Source: an uncultured Muribaculaceae bacterium
Lineage (GTDB): Bacteria; Bacteroidota; Bacteroidia; Bacteroidales; Muribaculaceae
Assembly (NCBI GenBank): GCA_947644475.1
Contig: CANRZQ010000185.1
Location: 1 to 5,822 of the forward strand
Direction: 5' to 3'
DNA: 5,822 bases
The position numbers and the translations under genes were made by a program. The notes below the pieces were generated by a model that made no database searches, was not told the DNA's origin, and saw nothing but the letters and a program-made list of their open reading frames with translations. This document shows, in pieces, positions 1 to 5,021 of the stretch (its first letter is position 1; the number at the start of each line of letters is the position of its first letter).

Positions 1-13
1 GCGTTCGACATTT

Positions 14-40
14 TTGACTCGTTTTAGGAGTCAACTTTTT
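14..40 (+). terminator. Possible intrinsic terminator of a gene left of the window
   Basis: A perfect 7-bp stem, TTGACTC (14-20) with GAGTCAA (28-34), encloses a 7-nt loop and is followed by C and five T (36-40). The T run lies on the plus-strand side, so it would end a plus-strand transcript coming from outside the window and converging on the OmpA-family gene. The stem is short and has only three G-C pairs, so this is tentative. No coding region reaches into bases 1-90. Confidence 0.35.
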
Positions 41-90
41 CCGGGCTAAGACAGGCATTGCACTGCTTGTGCGTCCGGAATATGTTCCTG

Positions 91-126
91 TAAAAGAAAA
101 CCGTCCGGCGCGGGAGCGTCGGACGG
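91..126 (-). terminator. Intrinsic terminator of the OmpA-family gene
   Basis: Read on the minus strand, an 11-position stem (116-126 with 101-111, one C-A mismatch at 108/119) closes a 4-nt loop and is followed at once by TTTTCTTTTA (100-91). This is the classic GC-rich hairpin plus U-tract and begins about 40 nt after the OmpA-family stop codon. The plus side of the hairpin has no T run, so termination is expected only for leftward transcription. Confidence 0.8.
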
Positions 127-167
127 TAGGGTTTCAAGCGGCTGAGGCCCGGGGGCCGCAGTGCTTA

Positions 168-1394
168 TTAGTTGTTCTCGTTGATTGTGGTGGCACGGTC
201 GAGGGCAACGTATTTTTCGCCCATGGGGCAGAGGTTGCCGTTGTCGATAGTGGTAGTAATCTGAGAAGCGGGAACGCCGTATTTGATGAGTTGTTTTTCA
301 ACGCCGGCAGCGCGGTTTTTGCGGAGGCGGGTGTTGATTTGGTCGTTACCGGTGTAGTTGTCGGCCCAGCCGGTGAGGGTGTATGTCTTGTCGGGGTTAG
401 CCTTCATGACATCGGAGATGCCTTTGAGGAGCACCTTGTCTTTCTGGGTGAGACGGTAAACGTTGATGGGGTAGTAGATAGTTGCGAGGGGAGCGTGCTC
501 AACAACGGCTTCGGGAACGGGACGGTTGAGGCAGTCCTGGAGTTGGTTCTCGAGGTCGGCGATACGTGCTTCGGCAGCACCGAGGAGTGCGCGGAGAGCG
601 TCGCAGTTTTCGGGTTCGGGGCAAACGGGCACCACGGGAGCGTTCCAGTAGTTCTTGCCGAGGTTAACGGTAACACCGAGGAATGCGGATACGTTGTGCG
701 ATGTGCGGTTGTAGATGTCGCCGTATTCGTCGTGGTGGTTGTTGTCCTGAGGAGTCCAACGTACGTCTAGGAAGAGGTCTACACGGTTGCTGATCGAGAA
801 AGAGTTGATCAAGCCGAGGCGTCCGGCGAGGATGCGGTCGGAAAGGCTCTTGTAGCCGTGACGTTCGTAGGAGTTGCCTTTTTCGTGGTAGTTGGCGGCA
901 TATGTCCAGTAAGCGCCGATACCGCCGTAGATGATGGCGTTGTATTTACGGCCGGGGTGGTATCCGCACCACCAGTTGGTGAGGTTCAACATTACGTCGA
1001 AGGCCGGGCCGATGTTGTGGAAGCGCTGTTTGTATTTTCCGTTGATGGGAGCCTTGTCGAGGAGCACACCGGGAGCGTCCTTGCGGTCGGACATGCCTTT
1101 GATAGATTCCCAGCTGATACCGCCACGGAAACCGAGGAGGGGAGAGAACCATTTGCCTACATAGATGTCGGCGGCGGGAGAGAAGCGGTCTTGAAGGTCG
1201 CGTTCGGAGTCGCCGTGAGAGAACATGACGTTGGCGCCACCCTGAGCGGTGATAAACCAGTTGTCTTTGAAGCGGTTGAAAAGATAGCCTTGCGAAGGAT
1301 CTTCGACGTAGGTCACCTCTTGGTTGCTTTGAGCGAACGCTGTGGCACCGAAGCACATTGCTGCTGCGAGAGCCAGAAGTTTCGTCCTTTTCAT
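168..1394 (-). CDS. OmpA-family outer-membrane protein (beta-barrel plus OmpA-like C-terminal domain)
   Basis: A 408-residue envelope protein expected to anchor the outer membrane to peptidoglycan. Residues 1-22 form a signal peptide (basic start MKRTK, hydrophobic core, likely cut at AFA|Q). Residues 30-248 alternate aromatic and polar stretches with many glycines, as in an outer-membrane barrel. Residues 253-300 form a Pro/Cys linker (C258, C264, C288) with a short coiled-coil-like segment, LRALLGAAEARIADLENQL. Residues 303-404 form the OmpA-like domain; D345 (in GWADN) and R361 (in KNRAAGV) sit where the diaminopimelate-binding Asp and Arg of E. coli OmpA lie, with one extra residue between them. 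An in-frame ATG at 1454 would add 20 residues before the signal peptide, so the start at 1394 is preferred. No Shine-Dalgarno is present. It has its own -7 box upstream and a terminator downstream. The exact OmpA subfamily is not determined. Confidence 0.93.
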   Translation of the reverse strand: MKRTKLLALAAAMCFGATAFAQSNQEVTYVEDPSQGYLFNRFKDNWFITAQGGANVMFSHGDSERDLQDRFSPAADIYVGKWFSPLLGFRGGISWESIKGMSDRKDAPGVLLDKAPINGKYKQRFHNIGPAFDVMLNLTNWWCGYHPGRKYNAIIYGGIGAYWTYAANYHEKGNSYERHGYKSLSDRILAGRLGLINSFSISNRVDLFLDVRWTPQDNNHHDEYGDIYNRTSHNVSAFLGVTVNLGKNYWNAPVVPVCPEPENCDALRALLGAAEARIADLENQLQDCLNRPVPEAVVEHAPLATIYYPINVYRLTQKDKVLLKGISDVMKANPDKTYTLTGWADNYTGNDQINTRLRKNRAAGVEKQLIKYGVPASQITTTIDNGNLCPMGEKYVALDRATTINENN

Positions 1395-1459
1395 AGGTGA
1401 AAAATTTTGGATATAGTTAGTTAAAATAATTGATTCGTGGGCTAAAATGTCCATTATTT

Positions 1460-1510
1460 ATTGTCGAATATCCGGCATAGGGGTTGCCCCAATGCCGGAT
1501 TTTAGACAAT
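1460..1510 (-). promoter_or_regulatory. Long stem-loop at the 5' end of the OmpA-family mRNA leader
   Basis: The inner stem pairs 1470-1478 with 1492-1500 (9 bp perfect) and 1480-1483 with 1487-1490 (4 bp) around a 3-nt loop, with one A/A mismatch between them. An outer stem pairs 1460-1465 with 1505-1510 (6 bp perfect), separated from the inner one by a small internal loop containing two A-T pairs. The 51-nt structure starts only a few bases after the start point predicted from the -7 box at 1520-1527, so it would form the 5' end of a roughly 120-nt leader. There is no U-tract after it on the minus strand (ATTCGACAAT follows), which argues against a simple transketolase terminator. Confidence 0.6.
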
Positions 1511-1519
1511 ATTCGGGGA

Positions 1520-1527
1520 CAAATTTA
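1520..1527 (-). promoter_or_regulatory. Bacteroidota -7 promoter box for the OmpA-family gene
   Basis: TAAATTTG on the minus strand matches the Bacteroidota consensus TAnnTTTG exactly. Initiation is expected near 1512-1516. The region 19-23 nt upstream lacks a clear TTTG -33 box but is extremely A/T rich, with long A and T tracts between 1531 and 1580, which may compensate. The transketolase gene ends only about 50 nt upstream, so some read-through is also possible. Confidence 0.55.
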
Positions 1528-1578
1528 CTACTTTTTTTTAGATATTTTTAATTTAAATGCAAAAAAATCCAAAAATGT

Positions 1579-3612
1579 TCATTTTTTTATGAATTTTTTT
1601 ATGTCGGCGCATATATTTTCAGGTGTATACCCGAATTTTTGGTCGAGAATCTGGAAGGGTGCCGAGGCTCCGAAGCGGCTGAGTCCATAGACGCGGCCGT
1701 TGAATCCGATGATCATGCGCATTGTCGAGGGCAGTCCTGCCGTGAGGGCGTAATGAGGCATGGACGGGGGAAGCACTGCCTGACGATAGGCTTCGTCCTG
1801 ATCGTTGAAAAGCCCGATAGAGGGCATTGACACGACGCGCACGGCGATGCCTTCTTCGCGGAGCATCTCGGCCACGCGGCAGAGCAGCGATACTTCGGAG
1901 CCGTTGGCTACGAGAGTGGCGGCAGCATCGGCAGCGTCGATGACGACGTAGCCGCCCCGGCGCATGCCTTGGGCGTCGGCATAGCGGTTGCCGGATGCGG
2001 AAGGCACAGTCTCTTTAATGTCTTGACGGGTGAGGATGAGGGCTGTGGGGGCATGGCGGTTTTCCATAGCCATTTCCCAGGCGATGGTGGTCTCTTCGGA
2101 GTCGGCCGGGCGGAGCACCAGGAGCGAGGGCTTGCCGGAGAAGTTGCGGAGTTCCTCGAGGAGGCGGAGTTGTGCTTCCTGCTCAACGGGCTCGTGGGTT
2201 GGTCCGTCTTCGCCAACGCGGAATGCGTCGTGTGTGAAGACGTATTTCACGGGGAGTTCCATGAGTGCGGCCATACGCATGGCGGGTTTCATGTAGTCGG
2301 AGAATACGAAGAATGTGCCGCATGCGCAGAGCAGTCCGCCGTGGAGGGCGATGCCGTTCATGATTGAGGCCATGGTGAGTTCTGACACTCCGGCGTGGAG
2401 GAATGCTCCGCGGAAGTCGCCGGGGACGAATGCTCCGGTTTCTTTGAGGAATGCTTCGGTCTTGTCGCTGTTGGCGAGGTCGGCCGACGACACGATCATG
2501 TTCTTTACCTTTTGGCCGAGCACTTTAAGAACGTCGGCCGATGCGGTGCGTGTTGCGATGCCGGGTTTGTGGGCTATGTGCTCGTAGTCGATAGCGGGAA
2601 TGCGGTCGGCGAGGAAATCGTCGAGCATTGCCTGCAATTCGGGGTTGGCCTCGGCCCAGGCGCGTTGTGCGGCGCGACGTTCGGCCACGATCTTGCGGAG
2701 TTCGTCGGCACGGCGGTCGTAGAGGGCTTGCACTTCGGGGTCGATTTTCCATGGGTCTTCGGGGTCGAAGCCGAGGTTGCGCACAGTGGCGGGATAGTCG
2801 GCGCCGGATTTGGAGAGCGGCTGGCCGTGGGTCGAGCATTTGCCTTCGAAGTTCTCGCCGGAGGCGGTGACGCATCCGCGTCCCATTATTGTATGGCCTA
2901 TGATGAGTGTAGGCCGTTTTGTCTCTGCATGTGCTGTGGACAGCGCTCCGGCAATGGCCTCAGGGTCGGTGCCGTCGACTTCGATTACGTTCCAGCCCCA
3001 TGCGCGGTATTTTGCTGCGTAGTCTTCGTCGGTCACTTCGTCGACGTCGGTCGACAATTGCACTTTGTTTGCATCATAGAACATTATGAGGTTCGACAGG
3101 CCGAGGAAGCCTGCGATGCGGCCCGCGCCCTGCGATATTTCTTCCTGGACGCCGCCGTCGGAGATGAAGGCGTAGGTCTTGTGGGCGATCCAGTCGCCGA
3201 AGCGTGCTTGAAGGAAGCGTTCGGCGATAGCGGCTCCCACGGCCATTGTGTGGCCTTGTCCGAGAGGACCGGAGGTGTTCTCGATTCCGCGTTCAACGTC
3301 GAGTTCGGGGTGCCCGGGGGTGGGGGAGCCCCACTGGCGGAACTCTTTGAGTTCGTCGACAGTGAATTTGCCGGTGAGCGCGAGCACGCTGTAAAGCATC
3401 GGCGACATGTGTCCGGGGTCGAGGAACATGCGGTCGCGTGCAATCCAGTGGGCATCGTCGGGGTCGGTGACCAGGAATCGGGAATACAGTACGTTTATAA
3501 AATCAGCACCGCCCATTGCGCCGCCGGGATGTCCCGACTTTGCTTTTTCGACCATCGATGCGGCAAGCACACGGATGTTGTCGGCTGCGCGGGTGAGAAG
3601 TTTGTTGTCCAT
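1579..3612 (-). CDS. tkt: Transketolase (EC 2.2.1.1)
   Basis: Cytosolic thiamine-diphosphate enzyme of the non-oxidative pentose phosphate pathway, moving two-carbon ketol units between sugar phosphates. At 677 residues it is full length. In order: SGHPGG (H28), PGHMSP (H68), TPGHPE (H101), GPLGQG (115-120), the thiamine/metal motif from SDGG (151-154) to N182, STHG (H262), catalytic Glu E411 in AGVSELTM, the pyrimidine-domain motif THDAFRVGEDGPTHEP (460-475), RPAD (501-504), and a C-terminal domain with FGASAP (647-652). All expected catalytic histidines and the Glu are present. SDGG replaces the textbook GDG, which I recall as normal in Bacteroidota transketolases. The start at 3612 fits the family's usual N-terminus. 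The gap upstream (120 nt) has no perfect -7 box, so it may be partly read from the outer-membrane protein gene upstream, or use the weak TACTTTAT near 3652-3659. The C-terminus ends in a Lys-rich tail. Confidence 0.98.
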   Translation of the reverse strand: MDNKLLTRAADNIRVLAASMVEKAKSGHPGGAMGGADFINVLYSRFLVTDPDDAHWIARDRMFLDPGHMSPMLYSVLALTGKFTVDELKEFRQWGSPTPGHPELDVERGIENTSGPLGQGHTMAVGAAIAERFLQARFGDWIAHKTYAFISDGGVQEEISQGAGRIAGFLGLSNLIMFYDANKVQLSTDVDEVTDEDYAAKYRAWGWNVIEVDGTDPEAIAGALSTAHAETKRPTLIIGHTIMGRGCVTASGENFEGKCSTHGQPLSKSGADYPATVRNLGFDPEDPWKIDPEVQALYDRRADELRKIVAERRAAQRAWAEANPELQAMLDDFLADRIPAIDYEHIAHKPGIATRTASADVLKVLGQKVKNMIVSSADLANSDKTEAFLKETGAFVPGDFRGAFLHAGVSELTMASIMNGIALHGGLLCACGTFFVFSDYMKPAMRMAALMELPVKYVFTHDAFRVGEDGPTHEPVEQEAQLRLLEELRNFSGKPSLLVLRPADSEETTIAWEMAMENRHAPTALILTRQDIKETVPSASGNRYADAQGMRRGGYVVIDAADAAATLVANGSEVSLLCRVAEMLREEGIAVRVVSMPSIGLFNDQDEAYRQAVLPPSMPHYALTAGLPSTMRMIIGFNGRVYGLSRFGASAPFQILDQKFGYTPENICADIKKFIKK

Positions 3613-3659
3613 GATGTATATGATTTGATTCTGGGAAGGATGCGAATTAGTTATAAAGT

Positions 3660-3682
3660 ATAAGGTATGATCGATAAGGTAT
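3660..3682. repeat. Two direct repeats with 14-nt period upstream of transketolase
   Basis: The 9-mer ATAAGGTAT occurs at 3660-3668 and 3674-3682, separated by GATCG, about 48-70 nt before the transketolase start. A related copy in the opposite orientation (ATGCCTTAT, 3706-3714) lies to the right. Spaced repeats of this kind can be operator sites, but they may equally be a low-complexity intergenic repeat. Confidence 0.5.
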
Positions 3683-3716
3683 AATGTGGCCGTATGGTGC
3701 AGTTTATGCCTTATCG
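3672..3716. repeat. Long imperfect inverted repeat between the PorT-like gene and transketolase
   Basis: CGATAAGG (3672-3679) pairs with CCTTATCG (3709-3716), and pairing continues inward (ATAA 3681-3684 with TTAT 3704-3707) with one T-G position at 3680/3708, giving a 13-position stem. The inner bases 3690-3697 (CCgtatGG) can form a tiny second stem. It begins 17 nt past the PorT-like stop codon. On the minus strand there is no U-tract after it, so it would be a poor intrinsic terminator but could shield the mRNA 3' end or modulate read-through into transketolase. Confidence 0.55.
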
Positions 3717-3732
3717 CTTATAGTTTACACTT

Positions 3733-4350
3733 TTAGAAGAGGTAGGCGGCGGTCACGGTCCAGTAGCGGTTTTTGCCCTGGATGTCGACGCCGTCGACGG
3801 CGCCAATCTTCTCGAAGGCTTTTGTCATGCCAATGCCGTAGGATGCGCCGACCTGCAAGTGGCCGAGCAACTGGACGCCGAAACCGAAGTTCCATGCCAC
3901 GCTGGTAGATTTATTCTTCCATGCGTCGTTGATGGCTTTGCGCGAGGTGAGGAAAGCGAAACTCGGGCCTGTGAATACGTAGGGGGTGATTATTTTGCCG
4001 ATTACGGGAAGGCCGATTTTGTATTTGAGGTTGACGGGAATCTCGATATAGTCTTTATCCTTGATTTGAGGAGCGGCAGCAGCGTCGTTGGTTTCGATAG
4101 AGGCATTGTTGACGCGGTGGACGTACATCACTGATGCGTCGAAGCCGAAGCCGACCATCGGAATCATGAATTCGGCCTGCAAGCCGCCGGTGAAGCCCGC
4201 ACGGTTTTCAGATTTGAACAAATCGGAGTCGAAGTGCATCGAGTTTACGTTGATGCCTACGCGCGGACCGATAGAAAATTGGGCGGCAGCAGAAATCGAC
4301 ATTGCGATTATAGCCACAGCCGAGAAAAGGAAACGGCGGAAATTTTTCAT
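3733..4350 (-). CDS. PorT-like outer-membrane beta-barrel protein
   Basis: A 205-residue protein of the small outer-membrane beta-barrel type common in Bacteroidota (PorT / outer-membrane beta-barrel domain family). Residues 1-24 form a signal peptide (MKNFRR, hydrophobic core, likely cut at AAA|Q). The mature protein opens with the familiar GPRVGIN (28-34), continues with alternating amphipathic strands and glycine-rich turns, has YIEIPVNLKYKI (101-112) and a GPSFAF strand (128-133), and ends YWTVTAAYLF with a C-terminal Phe as expected of a BAM-assembled barrel. The length suits a barrel of about eight strands. The specific role is unknown: members range from PorT-type secretion factors to structural proteins, and no secretion genes are nearby. 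It has its own consensus promoter and a very short, A-rich leader without Shine-Dalgarno. Confidence 0.88.
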   Translation of the reverse strand: MKNFRRFLFSAVAIIAMSISAAAQFSIGPRVGINVNSMHFDSDLFKSENRAGFTGGLQAEFMIPMVGFGFDASVMYVHRVNNASIETNDAAAAPQIKDKDYIEIPVNLKYKIGLPVIGKIITPYVFTGPSFAFLTSRKAINDAWKNKSTSVAWNFGFGVQLLGHLQVGASYGIGMTKAFEKIGAVDGVDIQGKNRYWTVTAAYLF

Positions 4351-4378
4351 CGTTTTTTGATAAATTATGTTAACGGTG

Positions 4379-4409
4379 CAAAGTTAACGCTTTTATGCGG
4401 TTGTTCAAA
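4379..4409 (-). promoter_or_regulatory. Consensus Bacteroidota promoter of the PorT-like gene
   Basis: On the minus strand, TTTG (4409-4406) is followed by a 19-nt spacer and TAACTTTG (4386-4379), an exact match to the -33 TTTG / -7 TAnnTTTG pattern with the expected spacing. Initiation near 4371-4375 would leave a leader of about 20-25 nt ending CAAAAAACG before the ATG. The palindrome GTTAAC occurs at 4383-4388, overlapping the -7 box, and again at 4369-4374 near the start point. Confidence 0.8.
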
Positions 4410-4479
4410 ATAATGCGCGGGTTTTTTCCCGACAAATGCGGGGCGCGCAAATACACAACGGCCCCATGGGCTAAAAAGT

Positions 4480-4800
4480 TCAGGGGATAATCTCGAGCGT
4501 GAGAGGGGCAAAGCGGGCCGATGCGTCGGCAATGGCCTGTTCGAGGGTGAGCCTGGCGGTGAGGCAGTAGAAGCGCGAGCCGGTGGCCTGGGCGAGGCGG
4601 CTGCCCTCGCGGGAGTCGGCGGCTGCGAAGGCAATGCGGCAGTCACCCCCGGCAGATAATGTGCGGATAATGTCGCGGCCTTCGGGCGAGAGTCCGTCGG
4701 TGATGAACACCGCGCGTGTTTTCTTTTTCTGAGCGCGGAACATGGTGCGCGACCCGTTGCGGTGCTCCTCCATTTTCTTTTCCAGGTAGTTGTCGGCCAT
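4480..4800 (-). CDS. Short protein resembling a truncated, degenerate SDR Rossmann half
   Basis: A 106-residue protein with no full-length family match I can name. Residues 1-28 are charged (NYLEKKMEEHR, then AQKKKTR). From residue 29 the order of strands and helices follows the first half of a short-chain dehydrogenase: RAVFITDG (beta 1 and dinucleotide loop), helix GRDIIRTLSAGG, RIAFAAAD (beta 2), a helix, RFYCLTA (beta 3), then QAIADASARFAPLTLEII, which parallels KAICDTAKRFGRIDVLVNN in the neighbouring SDR. It stops where an SDR would reach the NNxG motif, so the catalytic Ser, Tyr and Lys are absent. The TGxxxGxG loop is TDGLSPEG, keeping only the last Gly (G41). No remnant of an SDR C-terminal half is visible in the 129 nt downstream. 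Composition resembles its neighbours and the frame is intact, so it may be a functional small protein rather than a pseudogene; enzyme activity is unlikely. Confidence 0.72.
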   Translation of the reverse strand: MADNYLEKKMEEHRNGSRTMFRAQKKKTRAVFITDGLSPEGRDIIRTLSAGGDCRIAFAAADSREGSRLAQATGSRFYCLTARLTLEQAIADASARFAPLTLEIIP

Positions 4801-4810
4801 AAGGTGTAAG

Positions 4811-4840
4811 CTAAATTAAGCGATAGCGGGGTGCATCAAA
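4811..4840 (-). promoter_or_regulatory. Weak second promoter candidate next to the short SDR-like gene
   Basis: TTTG (4840-4837) is followed by 18 nt and TAATTTAG (4818-4811), one mismatch from TAnnTTTG. It would start transcription only a few bases before the ATG at 4800. The -33 box lies inside the left outer inverted repeat (4829-4841). It is weaker than the promoter at 4990-5021. Confidence 0.25.
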
Positions 4841-4977
4841 ATTCCAAACAGTAGGGACGTACGGTTCGTGCGTCCGGGGATTTATGCCGGTATTTAATTG
4901 ATAATCAATTGCTAATCTGCGGACGCACGAGCCGTGCGTCCCTACAATATCGGCATAAACAGCCTTTTGATACACCC
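4829..4977. repeat. Nested palindromic element with outer inverted repeats
   Basis: The outer ends GGGTGCATCAAAA (4829-4841) and TTTTGATACACCC (4965-4977) are inverted repeats agreeing at 12 of 13 positions. They flank the REPIN-like core at 4851-4945. A third inverted pair, TTTATGCCGGTATT (4881-4894, inside the core) and AATATCGGCATAAA (4946-4959, outside it), agrees at 13 of 14. No target-site duplication is obvious and no transposase is present, so it would be non-autonomous if mobile. Confidence 0.6.
4851..4945. repeat. REPIN-like element: two GTAG-tailed hairpins in inverted orientation
   Basis: The left unit is GTAG (4851-4854) followed by GGACGTACG-GTT-CGTGCGTCC (4855-4875), a 9-position stem with one T-G wobble. 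The right unit is GGACGCACG-AGC-CGTGCGTCC (4921-4941), a perfect 9-bp stem, followed by CTAC (4942-4945). The two 26-nt arms, 4851-4876 and 4920-4945, are inverted copies agreeing at 24 of 26 positions. A 5' GTAG foot on an imperfect palindrome, with two such units inverted about 100 bp apart, is the known architecture of REP doublets (REPINs) mobilised by RAYT (Y1-type) transposases. The spacer holds a 15-nt palindrome, AATTGATAATCAATT (4896-4910). Family assignment is inference, since genome copy number cannot be seen here. Confidence 0.7.
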
Positions 4978-4989
4978 TCTTCCTGCGTG

Positions 4990-5021
4990 CAAAGTTAGCA
5001 ATAAAGCGGATGAACGGCAAA
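4990..5021 (-). promoter_or_regulatory. Consensus Bacteroidota promoter upstream of the short SDR-like gene
   Basis: On the minus strand, TTTG (5021-5018), directly after the SDR stop codon, is followed by a 20-nt spacer and TAACTTTG (4997-4990), matching -33/-7 consensus. The start point would be near 4983-4986, giving a leader of about 185 nt to the ATG at 4800. That leader contains the whole nested palindromic element. The box shares the 11-mer TAACTTTGCAC with the promoter of the PorT-like gene. Confidence 0.7.

Noticed and set aside
69..770. Plus-strand open frame opposite the OmpA-family gene
   Set aside because: Its composition (Val/Gly-rich, repeated valines) is that of a reverse-strand shadow, and it runs through the OmpA-family terminator hairpin.
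1395..1454. In-frame upstream ATG extending the OmpA-family protein by 20 residues
   Set aside because: The added residues would precede a textbook signal peptide (MKRTK start, AFA|Q cleavage), so the internal ATG at 1394 is the credible start.
1470..1503. Hairpin followed by TTTT on the plus strand as a plus-strand terminator
   Set aside because: No plus-strand gene lies upstream within the window, and the T run is only four bases; the 5'-leader interpretation on the minus strand fits the -7 box better.
3160..3162. SDG instead of GDG in the transketolase thiamine motif (residues 151-153) as a sign of lost function
   Set aside because: The rest of the motif (E157/E158 region, N182) and all catalytic residues are intact, and I recall SDGG as usual in Bacteroidota transketolases.
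2395..3663. Long plus-strand open frame (422 codons) opposite transketolase
   Set aside because: It is antisense to a fully recognisable transketolase, has low-complexity Val/Gly/Cys-rich composition and no family features; long antisense frames are expected in GC-rich coding DNA.
4415..4448. Possible terminator of the short SDR-like gene (GCGCG/CGCGC arms with inner CCC/GGG)
   Set aside because: The outer stem is only 5 bp with a long loop and competing pairings, and the ATTATTTT after it is shared with the next promoter; it is too weak to annotate.
4811..5020. Minus-strand frame of 69 codons in the gap between the SDR and the short SDR-like gene
   Set aside because: It lies across the palindromic element, has no recognisable motif, and its start overlaps the predicted promoter region.
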